NCBI GenBank assembly: GCA_002425885.1
Contig: DINC01000125.1
Span: 1 to 8,052 of the forward strand
DNA length: 8,052 nucleotides
Direction of reading: 5' to 3'
Source: Spirochaetia bacterium UBA5550
GTDB lineage: Bacteria > Spirochaetota > UBA4802 > UBA5550
Position numbers and translations under genes: made by a program. This document shows, piece by piece, positions 1 to 7,209 of this stretch (positions are counted from its first letter, which is position 1; every line of letters starts with the position of its first letter). Under the pieces are notes generated by a model. That model saw only the letters and a program-made list of their open reading frames with translations, was not told the DNA's origin and made no database searches.

Positions 1-74
1 TTGACGTCTTTATTCGTATCAACATTGTGCATACTCTATTTTACAGTTAAAATGCCGGTACTACTCTTAAAAAA

Positions 75-120
75 CCGGACAATCGGCACTTATTGACAAA
101 AAACAGTCCGGACTTAAGGT
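75..120 (+). promoter_or_regulatory. Putative fadL promoter with CCGG palindrome
   Basis: A perfect -35 hexamer TTGACA lies at 93-98. The best -10 at normal spacing is the poor TAAGGT at 115-120 (16-bp spacer). Between them sits a perfect 10-bp palindrome, AGTCCGGACT, at 105-114. A second CCGGAC half occurs upstream at 75-80, in direct orientation to the CCGGAC at 108-113 and 33 bp from it, about three helical turns. A strong -35, a weak -10 and a palindrome in the spacer are the layout of a regulated promoter. The operator role is inference; no regulator is encoded in the window. Confidence 0.45.
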
Positions 121-170
121 AATGGCACATATATAAAAAATAAACATTTATGAATCTGGAGGTTTTTTGA

Positions 171-1559
171 ATGAAGGTTTTTAAAACACGGGTCCCTGCA
201 ATGGTTCTTGTAACTTTAGCAGCAGGAAATCTTTTCGCAAGTCACTACGACTATCTTACTGATTTAAGTGCGGAGTGGATCGCAAGCCCCAACAGACTTG
301 CAGTTACAGATAGCGCTGATGCTGCTGCATACAACCCTGCAGGTACAGCATTTATGAAAGATGGTTTATACGTCAACGTTTCAAATCAGACAATCCTTAA
401 TTACTATGGTGCTGAAGTTGATAGCGCATATCCCGGTGCAACTGATTATGATTCACACAAAGCAAGTCCCCTTGTACCTAACGGATATCTTGTATACAAG
501 CAGGATAACTGGGCTGCTTTTGGTGCGGTAAATATTCTTTGCGGCGGCGGGAGTTTATCTTATGCTAATGGGCTGCCTTCAGTAAATGAAGCAGTGAGAA
601 TGGCAGCGATGGTAGGAGCTTATGGTGCATTGGCAACACCGACCAGCCTTGGTAATGAAATAGTTAATGCTTCTTCTCAGGAGTTGAAAGGAGGCATAAA
701 TGTTGATCAAAAGTCAATGGGTATTGCCCCATCAATAGGGGGATCATACAGACTTAATGATATGGTTTCTGTATCTCTTGGTGCAAGATATATCAGCATG
801 ATGAAGAGAAGCATTGCAACATTTGTAAGGGGTGGTAACAATGGTATTGATGTTAAACTTCTCGATGTAGAGTTAACTGCTGACGGATTTGCAGGTATAG
901 TGGGGACTGATATAAAACCAGCTGAGAATGTCAATATTGGTATATCTTTTGAAAGCCCAACTATGCTTGAGTATACTGTAGATGTTAAAACTGATTTATC
1001 AAATCCTGTTGCTGGAGTGATGCCAAAAGTTTCGGCTGCTAATGGAAACACTGATGGAGGAAAATTCAGGTTTGACCTCCCTGCAAAGGTTAACCTTGGT
1101 GCTGAGTATAATGTAACAGATAATTTTAAGGTTATGGTGTCAGGTATCTATTATTTTTCCAAATGGATGAAAATGGAGAAACTTGACTCAGCCGGTAACA
1201 GGGTAAATCTTACAGAAAAGACTCACTCCTATGAGATCGGCACAGGATTTGAATGGAAATTCATACAGAATGTCGCTTGGACTGGGGGTGTTGTATGGGA
1301 TTACATCAACCAGCCGGAAAACCAGACAAGTGATGCACTTTATAAAAATGAATGCATCAATATTGGTACCGGTTTTTCAATTTACCCTAATGATAAAACC
1401 AAGTTCACTATAGGTTTCATGAGAAATATCTATCCTGATTTAGAAAGAAAAAATGGAGCTGTTGTTAATCCCGGCACTCCAGTTGCAGCTTCTTACGATG
1501 AAACATACCACAAAGAATCCTGGGTTGTTGCGGTCGGTATGCAGTATCATTATATGTAA
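171..1559 (+). CDS. FadL/OmpP1/TodX-family outer-membrane transport protein
   Basis: Predicted outer-membrane beta-barrel of the FadL family, which lets hydrophobic compounds such as long-chain fatty acids or aromatic hydrocarbons cross the outer membrane. The 462 residues fit the family's usual 400-480. Residues 1-23 form a signal peptide (basic Lys2, Lys5 and Arg7, then a hydrophobic core, probable cleavage after Ala23). The mature N-terminus carries the family's NPA motif as NPAG at 55-58, preceded by the typical Ala-rich run near 49-53, which belongs to the plug region. The remainder alternates in the manner of barrel strands with Gly and aromatic residues. The last residues, GMQYHYM, resemble a terminal strand but end in Met rather than the usual Phe. 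The start is fixed by GGAGG at 158-162, eight bases before ATG. The gene is monocistronic, with its own terminator. No fatty-acid genes are nearby, so the substrate cannot be named. Confidence 0.88.
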   Translation: MKVFKTRVPAMVLVTLAAGNLFASHYDYLTDLSAEWIASPNRLAVTDSADAAAYNPAGTAFMKDGLYVNVSNQTILNYYGAEVDSAYPGATDYDSHKASPLVPNGYLVYKQDNWAAFGAVNILCGGGSLSYANGLPSVNEAVRMAAMVGAYGALATPTSLGNEIVNASSQELKGGINVDQKSMGIAPSIGGSYRLNDMVSVSLGARYISMMKRSIATFVRGGNNGIDVKLLDVELTADGFAGIVGTDIKPAENVNIGISFESPTMLEYTVDVKTDLSNPVAGVMPKVSAANGNTDGGKFRFDLPAKVNLGAEYNVTDNFKVMVSGIYYFSKWMKMEKLDSAGNRVNLTEKTHSYEIGTGFEWKFIQNVAWTGGVVWDYINQPENQTSDALYKNECINIGTGFSIYPNDKTKFTIGFMRNIYPDLERKNGAVVNPGTPVAASYDETYHKESWVVAVGMQYHYM

Positions 1560-1582
1560 TTTAAGTCACAAAATATATTATC

Positions 1583-1612
1583 AAAGGCATCCTTTCAGGA
1601 TGCCTTTTTTTA
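1583..1612 (+). terminator. Rho-independent terminator of the fadL-like gene
   Basis: Stem GGCATCC (1586-1592) pairs with GGATGCC (1598-1604) around a 5-base loop. Three further A-T pairs extend the stem, which runs into a T tract. It begins 24 bases after the fadL stop codon. The A run on the left side might also allow some termination in reverse, but no minus-strand gene here would need it. Confidence 0.9.
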
Positions 1613-1649
1613 TTGACTGAAAACCGTTTCCGGAAATGATTCATATAAA

Positions 1650-1985
1650 ATGGACAGCATATACTACATCTATATTATGAAGTGTGCCGGAGACAGGCTT
1701 TATACAGGTTACACATCTGATCCGGAAAAAAGATTCCATGAACACAAATCGGGTAAAGGGGGGGCAAAGTTCACAAGGGGATTCACGCCGGTTTCAATTG
1801 AAGGATTATGGGAGATAACCGGAACAAAGGGTGACGCAATGAAAATAGAAGCTTTCATAAAATCTCTGAAAAAAGCGGATAAAATTCAGCTTATTGAAAA
1901 ACCCTCGTCACTCGTAGAACTTGTTTCTGAACGATTTCCGCAGATTGAACTTCGTGTATCAGAAAAGCTCTCTGTGTTTCAGTGA
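1650..1985 (+). CDS. GIY-YIG domain protein, UPF0213/YhbQ-like
   Basis: Small single-domain protein of the GIY-YIG nuclease superfamily, closest by pattern to the UPF0213 (YhbQ) group. Visible motifs are a first strand YYIYI (5-9, the GIY position), YTGYT (18-22, the YIG position), Arg28 in KRFHEH (catalytic-type Arg), the family-typical SGKG-AK-TRG segment (34-44), and Glu67, the expected metal-binding residue. Length is 111 residues against about 90-100 for relatives, the excess being a C-terminal tail. Members are assumed to act on nucleic acid, but the role of this group is poorly known. The start at 1650 keeps the first strand intact; a start at Met10 would delete it. No good ribosome-binding site precedes it (only GGAAA, 14 bases away), unlike every neighbour. 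It lies alone between two transcription units. A run of seven G at 1758-1764 encodes Gly-Gly where relatives usually have one Gly. Confidence 0.85.
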   Translation: MDSIYYIYIMKCAGDRLYTGYTSDPEKRFHEHKSGKGGAKFTRGFTPVSIEGLWEITGTKGDAMKIEAFIKSLKKADKIQLIEKPSSLVELVSERFPQIELRVSEKLSVFQ

Positions 1986-2043
1986 CTCTCCGGCAAACTT
2001 TAAGATATATGCAAAACAATGCTAATATAGCGGTTAACGATTG
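1986..2043. other. Intergenic stretch after the GIY-YIG gene
   Basis: AT-rich spacer between the GIY-YIG stop codon and the repeat element. I see no convincing terminator for the GIY-YIG gene and no open frame. TGCTAATAT near 2019-2027 is weakly promoter-like but has no matching -35 box. Confidence 0.3.
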
Positions 2044-2151
2044 AATTAGTCCTCTTCCCGTCATTCCCGCGCAGGCGGTAATCTCATAGTACTATTTTAT
2101 GAGATTCCGGCATTTCGTTGTCACTACGGCCGGAATGACGAGGGCCTAATT
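2044..2151. repeat. 108-bp palindromic repeat element with dRS3-like core
   Basis: The ends are inverted repeats: AATTAG (2044-2049) with CTAATT (2146-2151), and CGTCATTCC (2059-2067) with GGAATGACG (2132-2140). Inside, AATCTCATA (2080-2088) pairs with TATGAGATT (2098-2106) around a 9-base loop. The whole can fold into one long, bulged hairpin. The segment 2063-2082 reads ATTCCC, eight bases, GGTAAT, one mismatch from the dRS3 repeat consensus (ATTCCC-N8-GGGAAT) described in Neisseria. GC-rich DNA in an AT-rich gap and the absence of coding capacity suggest a mobile or dispersed non-coding repeat. Copy number elsewhere cannot be seen from one window. Confidence 0.75.
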
Positions 2152-2162
2152 GTTTCGTGAAA

Positions 2163-2171
2163 TGCTATAAT
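2163..2171 (+). promoter_or_regulatory. Extended -10 promoter of folD
   Basis: TGCTATAAT combines a perfect -10 hexamer (2166-2171) with the extended TG element. The -35 position falls at the right end of the repeat element (about 2143-2149) and does not resemble TTGACA. Transcription would begin near 2178, giving a leader of about 30 bases that contains AGAGGAGAG (2195-2203), a strong ribosome-binding site seven bases before the folD ATG. Confidence 0.65.
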
Positions 2172-2208
2172 ATAAAAAATATTAAATTCATGACAGAGGA
2201 GAGTATAA

Positions 2209-3090
2209 ATGGCAGAAATTATAGACGGTAAAAAAGTCAGTTCTGAAATACGTGCTGAAATAAAAGATCGTGTGGCAGAGCTTAGTAAAACTTACGGTAA
2301 AGTGCCGGGCCTTGCAGTTGTACTTGTGGGTGATGACGCAGCTTCCGCAGTTTATGTAAGGATGAAAGGGAAGGGATGCGATGAAGTCGGTATGAATTCA
2401 TTCCAGCATATACTCCCCGGAGCCACCTCACAGAGTGACCTTCTGACATTGATAGATAAATTAAATAAAGACAGTAATGTCAACGGTATCCTGGTACAGC
2501 TGCCTCTTCCAAAGCAGATAGATGAAAAAGCTGTAATAAATGCCATTGACCCCATCAAGGATGTTGACGGATTTCATCCGGTAAACGTAGGTAAACTTGT
2601 TGCAGATGATGAGTGTTTTCTCCCCTGTACTCCACACGGCTGTCAGATCCTTATCAACAGGCATGTAAAAGATCTTAAAGGGAAACATCTTGTTGTTGTC
2701 GGACGCAGCAGTATAGTGGGCAAGCCTGTTGCAAACATGATGCTGCAGAAAAATGATCAGGCAAACTGTATTGTTACAGTCTGTCATACTGCCGCAAAAG
2801 ATATAAGCGTTTACACAAAACAGGCTGATATTCTTGTTGTGGCAGCAGGGCGGGCTATGACTGTTACCGGTGACATGGTAAAAGATGGCGTGGTTGTAAT
2901 TGATGTGGGAGTTAACAGAATTACTGATCCGGCAGATCCTTCTAAAACTAAAATTGTCGGTGATGTTGATTTTGGTTCAGTTGAGCCTAAAGCTGCCGCA
3001 ATAACGCCAGTTCCGGGAGGAGTAGGGCCAATGACTATAGCTATGTTACTCAGTAATACTGTTAAGGCTTTTGAAATGCAGAACAGATAA
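2209..3090 (+). CDS. folD: Bifunctional methylene-THF dehydrogenase / methenyl-THF cyclohydrolase FolD
   Basis: Cytoplasmic one-carbon enzyme that oxidises 5,10-methylene-tetrahydrofolate with NADP and hydrolyses the methenyl product to 10-formyl-tetrahydrofolate, reversibly. The 293 residues match the family length. The catalytic set is present: Tyr49 and Lys53 in the YVRMK motif (equivalent to Tyr52/Lys56 of the E. coli enzyme), Gln97 in ILVQLPLP, and Asp120 in KDVDGFHP. The nucleotide-binding half follows with GRSSIVGKP and the C-terminal signature PGGVGPMT. The protein is complete and unremarkable. It has its own extended -10 promoter and strong ribosome-binding site, and ends at a terminator shared with the opposing operon. 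In anaerobes it serves purine and methionine synthesis, and possibly one-carbon carbon metabolism. Nothing in the window ties it functionally to the Qrc genes. Confidence 0.98.
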   Translation: MAEIIDGKKVSSEIRAEIKDRVAELSKTYGKVPGLAVVLVGDDAASAVYVRMKGKGCDEVGMNSFQHILPGATSQSDLLTLIDKLNKDSNVNGILVQLPLPKQIDEKAVINAIDPIKDVDGFHPVNVGKLVADDECFLPCTPHGCQILINRHVKDLKGKHLVVVGRSSIVGKPVANMMLQKNDQANCIVTVCHTAAKDISVYTKQADILVVAAGRAMTVTGDMVKDGVVVIDVGVNRITDPADPSKTKIVGDVDFGSVEPKAAAITPVPGGVGPMTIAMLLSNTVKAFEMQNR

Positions 3091-3098
3091 ACCCAAAC

Positions 3099-3126
3099 AA
3101 AAAAGCTGCCCGGAGGCAGCTTTTTT
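3099..3126. terminator. Bidirectional terminator between folD and qrcD
   Basis: Stem GCTGCC (3105-3110) pairs with GGCAGC (3115-3120) around the loop CGGA, flanked by six A on the left and six T on the right. It reads as an intrinsic terminator on both strands and lies 8 bases after folD and 24 bases beyond the qrcD stop, so it insulates the convergent units from each other. Confidence 0.93.
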
Positions 3127-3150
3127 AATTTCTGTATAGACTTAACTTTT

Positions 3151-4389
3151 TCAGTGATGAGATTCGTCATGTGCTTCATGGTGCTCAAGGTGCGGGAAGA
3201 GCGGAAACCATTTTGCAAAAACCATATAAATCAGTATCATGCATGCGAAGCATCCGAGAGTAATGAGCCATTCCTGGATTGTAGGCATATATGCGGTGAA
3301 GCTTTTCCACGGGAAGTTGGGTACTGAAAAACCGTGAAGAAGAACACTGAGTTTACTGGTAACTATCGCAAAGATACCGCTGCATGCGCCGATAACCATG
3401 AATTTCTCCTGCTCCCTGTATTTCTTCTGATTAAGGAAAAAGAGCGCGCTTATTATAAGTGCGAATTCGAGAACCAGCATCCATACACCGTAATATCCGC
3501 CCCACATATCGAAATAATTTCTCTGTGCCATGGGAGCAAATTTTGCAATGCCTGTATATACGTCATATACTCTGAAAACAAAATAGCCGATGAAGATCAT
3601 TCCTGATATCTTTGTAAGGAGCTGATATGATTCCATTGGAACAACTTCTTTTTTCATTATTTTGCCTGCAATGTATGGCATCATTGTCATGAATGATGTA
3701 CCGCCTGCCATTGCAGCAACTATTGCCATAAAGAAGAAGTGAGGTGCGAACCAAACCGGCCTTGCGTAAAGAACTCCCCACATACCGCCGCCCAGAGAAC
3801 CCTGGTGGAAGAAAGAGAGGAATGTACCGCCTGCTGCCATTGTCCACATAAGGAGGTGCATGTAATGAGCTATTGCTGCAACAACCTTGTTTTTAATGAG
3901 GACTTTATGTTCAAGTACAACCGGGATTAGCTCTACAACAAGAATACAGAAGTATATTGATAAACAGAAGAATACCTCTGTGAGCATTGATGCCGGATAA
4001 ACTCCTTTTCCCCAATTCGGATACGCGAAACCGAACCAGCATCTGAGAGGCTGCCCCAGGTCGAAAAGAAGGAAAACGAATGTAAAGAGATAACACATAA
4101 AACCGATAAGCACTGTCGAACTGATTAGCGGACGGAGTTTATCGACTCTGAATATATAGAGGAAGTAACCTGTTGTAAAAGCGCCCCCTCCGAGAGCAAC
4201 AAGCCCGAGGTCACCGATAATCCATGCGCCCCAGGTAAAGTTATTGTTCATGTCAGTATATCCCAATCCCCAGAAAAGGATCTGGATAGCGAAAATCCCG
4301 AAGAGCACTACAAGCCCTATGAGTACATAGAGTGTGATTCTCATGTTCTTCGAAGATTCCTGAAAAATGTTTTTAATAAACTGTATCAT
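3151..4389 (-). CDS. qrcD: NrfD/PsrC-type membrane subunit, QrcD
   Basis: Integral membrane quinone-interacting subunit of the quinone reductase complex. The 412-residue protein has about ten hydrophobic segments (roughly 18-44, 56-80, 87-112, 132-158, 168-195, 213-240 and four more), the count of the larger NrfD/PsrC members that have two four-helix bundles. Family features include NFTWGAWI before helix 2 and the Gly-rich LVALGGGAF within it. No heme is expected in this family. In the complex it would hold the menaquinone site, and in the D. vulgaris complex quinone reduction is reported to be electrogenic. The C-terminus is His-rich (six His in the last 13 residues, from HLEHH to SHH), perhaps metal-binding or simply a charged tail. 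It is last in the operon, 25 bases after qrcC, with GGAG about nine bases before ATG. Assignment as QrcD and not PsrC, NrfD or ActC rests on the neighbours. Confidence 0.85.
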   Translation of the reverse strand: MIQFIKNIFQESSKNMRITLYVLIGLVVLFGIFAIQILFWGLGYTDMNNNFTWGAWIIGDLGLVALGGGAFTTGYFLYIFRVDKLRPLISSTVLIGFMCYLFTFVFLLFDLGQPLRCWFGFAYPNWGKGVYPASMLTEVFFCLSIYFCILVVELIPVVLEHKVLIKNKVVAAIAHYMHLLMWTMAAGGTFLSFFHQGSLGGGMWGVLYARPVWFAPHFFFMAIVAAMAGGTSFMTMMPYIAGKIMKKEVVPMESYQLLTKISGMIFIGYFVFRVYDVYTGIAKFAPMAQRNYFDMWGGYYGVWMLVLEFALIISALFFLNQKKYREQEKFMVIGACSGIFAIVTSKLSVLLHGFSVPNFPWKSFTAYMPTIQEWLITLGCFACMILIYMVFAKWFPLFPHLEHHEAHDESHH

Positions 4390-4414
4390 TTATCTACTCT
4401 CCTCGTTCCCTGTT

Positions 4415-5242
4415 TCAGGAGTTCTTTTTAAACCGCATCATATCGCGGAGCCACTTCTGGCTTGTGAGATAGTAAACCTTCGGATTAGCATACTGTTTTT
4501 TGCTCATTAAAGCTTTCTGTTTTTCCGGAGTTTCATCATCTACTGTATTAACAAGTCGGACCGCCCTGTCGCTTTTTGCGAGTTTAGATACTTCAGATTC
4601 AGGATCGTTGAGATCTCCGAAAATTATAGCACCTGTTGGGCATGCGCTTGCACATGCGGGAGTATAGAGGACAGCGTTGATATCGAGGATACCATTTGCA
4701 GTTGCTTTGTCTCTCTCTCTCTTCCAAATGTGGCTGCAGAATGTACATTTAACGATAGTACCTCTGGAGGCAACTGATACATCCGTGCTTAGAGAATTTT
4801 TAAATGAGCCTTCATATTCAGGTTTCCACCAGTTAAATACCCTTGCCTCGTATGGACATGCTGTCTGACAGTAACGGCAGCCGATACACCTTGACCATAT
4901 CTGGCTTACTACTCCGTCATCACCAACGTCTGTTGCAACTGCCGGACATACGGAAACGCATGGAGGATCAGCTTTATGTTTGCCGACTGCATTACCCTCA
5001 CACTGCTGGCACATTTTTGGAAGAAATGCTGTTTTAACATCAGGGAATTTTGCGTCCCTGTCATTTGTAACTTTCATAAGTTCAAGAAATGCCACCCTTT
5101 TGGGTACATCTGAATCATCTTCGAAAATAGGCATGTTGTTTTCCTGGTTACAGGCAATTGAACATGCTCCGCAACCGGTACATTTATCAAGATCTATCGC
5201 CATACCCCATTTTCTTTTCATTGCTGAGTCTTTAACTATCAT
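4415..5242 (-). CDS. qrcC: Four-cluster ferredoxin-type subunit, QrcC
   Basis: Electron-transfer subunit of 275 residues of the NrfC/PsrB/DmsB type. Sixteen Cys occur in the classic four groups: C21-x2-C24-x2-C27-x3-C31; C78-x2-C81 with C95-x3-C99; C119-x2-C122-x2-C125-x3-C129; and C166-x2-C169 with C197-x3-C201. This is room for four cubane-type clusters; which, if any, is 3Fe cannot be told from the motif alone. The loop between C81 and C95 is longer than the usual short linker of this family. There is no signal peptide, so the protein probably crosses the membrane bound to the Tat-exported large subunit, as its homologues do. It would carry electrons between the QrcA hemes and the quinone site of QrcD. 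The start at 5242 is supported by AGAGGTGA just upstream; Met8 is a less likely alternative. Only ten bases separate it from qrcB. Confidence 0.88.
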   Translation of the reverse strand: MIVKDSAMKRKWGMAIDLDKCTGCGACSIACNQENNMPIFEDDSDVPKRVAFLELMKVTNDRDAKFPDVKTAFLPKMCQQCEGNAVGKHKADPPCVSVCPAVATDVGDDGVVSQIWSRCIGCRYCQTACPYEARVFNWWKPEYEGSFKNSLSTDVSVASRGTIVKCTFCSHIWKRERDKATANGILDINAVLYTPACASACPTGAIIFGDLNDPESEVSKLAKSDRAVRLVNTVDDETPEKQKALMSKKQYANPKVYYLTSQKWLRDMMRFKKNS

Positions 5243-5252
5243 ATTTCACCTC

Positions 5253-7184
5253 TTAGCTGATTTTAACACGTGTTGACCACCAGTCTGCTGCACCTGTCAG
5301 CGGGTCAACATCAGCGGTCATGATCTTTTTGGGGTTAAGCCCTTTCTCATTACCATATTTTGTATATGATTCGTGGCCGAAACCGAGAGGTATGGCTACA
5401 GTTTCCGGCGCTACCACATCTGATAAATGCACGTATGCTTTTCCGAGTTTTCCTCTTGCGGAGGAGATTTTAATTGAACTCCCTTCGGAGAATCCGTGCT
5501 TTTTACCGGTCTCTTTATTCATCATAACATAGAACTTGCCTAAATTTAAAACACTGGGGTCTATGCTTTTAAGAACATAGGGGAAAGCAAGGCCGTCACC
5601 GTCACCTACAAGCGGAGCTTCGTAAGGGACAAGAGTTACCGGGTATTCCGCATTCTGGCCGAGTTTTTTCTCGTATGCTTCAATGTCAGCTTTAATTTTT
5701 TCGAAATTAAATGAGAATTTTCCGCCTGCTGTTTCTCTGCCTGCTGATTTATAAGCATCAGCCGATGTTTTAGGGAGAGCATTTTTAGTTTTATCAACCA
5801 TTGCTGCCAGAGAAATGATTATCTCCTTGGCATCTTTTGATTCTTTGAGAGCTTTAACTGCCGGTTTGGACTCAGGAGTTTCTGCTTCAAGGAATGAAAG
5901 CGGAGGGAGTATATAGTCAGCATAAACTGCTGAATCATTCATGAGCGGAGCAATTGCAACTACGAAAGCTTTTTCAAGTTTCTTCTTCAGCTCTTCGCCA
6001 TAAACGCTTTTATAAACAGGATCTGAACCGTTGAGGAACATCATTGAAAAGCTGCCTTCTTTGATGAACTTGTCAAGACCCGCAAACTCAGCTGTGTAAG
6101 ATACAGCACTGTTTTTTACAAGTGTTGCAGCACCTGATTTTACAAGAGTGTTGAGGCAGTATACAGCTATAATTTCAGCAGAAGAGCCGCTTACTCCATG
6201 AGCACCTTTCCCTGCAACTGCAACAGGATTTTTTGCTGCAGCAAAATCATCAGCAAGCTTTTTAATTTTATCTTCGGCAACTCCTGTGAGCTTTGCAACT
6301 TTACCGAGAGGATATTTGTTTATTATAAGCTGTGACCATTTTGCAAAATCATCACCGGATGATGTCATTCTTTTTGCTGTGATCAGGTAATTTGCCATAC
6401 CGAATGCAAGAACTGCCTCTGTTCCCGGGTTAATTCCGACAAATTCGTTTGCTATTCCGCCTGTTCGTGTGCATACTGAGTCAGCCTGAACTATTTTTAC
6501 ATTATTCTTTTTCCAGTTAAGGAACTGTTTCTGCATCTCGACAGCATTTCCCCACCCTTCAACAAGTTTTGCTCCGAAGCTTAGGATAAAGTCTGTTTTT
6601 GCGAAATCATATTTAACATATCCGCCCAGAGCATTGGATGTTATTGAATTAAGTGATGGCTCATAATAAACATTGTTGCTGCCGGCGTTTCTGACGAACT
6701 TCTCCATGAGCTGGCCATTAAGAGATTCGTTTTTGTTTACCGCAGCGATTGTATTTGCTTTCCCTTCGTTTACAAGGGCATTCATTTTTGAAGATATATC
6801 TTTCAGAGCCTGATCCCATGAAACAGGCTGATAGTTTCCGGAACCCTTCTTCCCTGATATTTTCATCGGGGTAGAAATTCTTTCCGGATGATAGAGGAGC
6901 TGAAGTCCGTTAAGGCATGCAGGACAAACTCCGTCTTTAGATTCAATTTTAACAGCTCTGTTACCTATCATTCTGACAGATACTTTACAGCCGTTTGTAC
7001 ATGAATCACTTACTGCCTGTACATATTTTTCAATACCAGGGGCCGGTACATACTGATCCTGTGACCACTCTACGAGCCACTGAAATCCGAGAAAAGGAGC
7101 CCCGGACAATGTATAGCCGGCGAGACCGCCCACCACAGCGCCACCGCCGATCTTTAAAAAATCCTTTCTGTCTATTTTTTTCAT
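5253..7184 (-). CDS. qrcB: Molybdopterin-oxidoreductase-like subunit, QrcB
   Basis: Large periplasmic subunit (643 residues) with the molybdopterin-oxidoreductase fold. The N-terminus DRKDFLK (5-11) followed by a Gly/Ala-rich hydrophobic stretch is a Tat-type signal with Arg-Lys instead of Arg-Arg. Four Cys sit at 62, 66, 87 and 90. The usual first Cys of the C-x2-C-x3-C motif corresponds to Ser59, and C87 is extra. The region where a Mo-ligating Cys, Ser or Sec would lie reads PSLNS (176-180), with Asn179 at the likely position. Family landmarks remain: INPGTEAVLAFGM (251-263), the ADYILPP segment, and a C-terminal dinucleotide-binding-type domain ending in DVDPLTGAADWW and STRVKI, an ending also found in alternative complex III ActB. 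This supports QrcB, described as Mo-free, over an active reductase. It is second in the operon, 25 bases after qrcA; GAGGAG lies at 7197-7202, a long 12 bases before ATG. Confidence 0.85.
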   Translation of the reverse strand: MKKIDRKDFLKIGGGAVVGGLAGYTLSGAPFLGFQWLVEWSQDQYVPAPGIEKYVQAVSDSCTNGCKVSVRMIGNRAVKIESKDGVCPACLNGLQLLYHPERISTPMKISGKKGSGNYQPVSWDQALKDISSKMNALVNEGKANTIAAVNKNESLNGQLMEKFVRNAGSNNVYYEPSLNSITSNALGGYVKYDFAKTDFILSFGAKLVEGWGNAVEMQKQFLNWKKNNVKIVQADSVCTRTGGIANEFVGINPGTEAVLAFGMANYLITAKRMTSSGDDFAKWSQLIINKYPLGKVAKLTGVAEDKIKKLADDFAAAKNPVAVAGKGAHGVSGSSAEIIAVYCLNTLVKSGAATLVKNSAVSYTAEFAGLDKFIKEGSFSMMFLNGSDPVYKSVYGEELKKKLEKAFVVAIAPLMNDSAVYADYILPPLSFLEAETPESKPAVKALKESKDAKEIIISLAAMVDKTKNALPKTSADAYKSAGRETAGGKFSFNFEKIKADIEAYEKKLGQNAEYPVTLVPYEAPLVGDGDGLAFPYVLKSIDPSVLNLGKFYVMMNKETGKKHGFSEGSSIKISSARGKLGKAYVHLSDVVAPETVAIPLGFGHESYTKYGNEKGLNPKKIMTADVDPLTGAADWWSTRVKIS

Positions 7185-7209
7185 AAGATTAACTTACTCC
7201 TCTCATTCA

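Noticed and set aside
707..1051. Minus-strand open frame of 114 codons inside the fadL-like gene
   Set aside because: It is antisense to a well-supported barrel protein, has no ribosome-binding site and shows no recognisable domain.
2461..3218. Minus-strand open frames opposite folD and across the folD/qrcD junction
   Set aside because: They run antisense through conserved FolD motifs, and the longer one spans the bidirectional terminator. These are shadows of folD.
3334..3847. Open frames on both strands overlapping qrcD
   Set aside because: Alternate-frame shadows of a ten-helix membrane protein; no initiation signals and low-complexity translations.
4980..5276. Plus-strand open frame of 98 codons opposite qrcC
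   Set aside because: Antisense to sixteen conserved cluster cysteines' coding region; no independent support.
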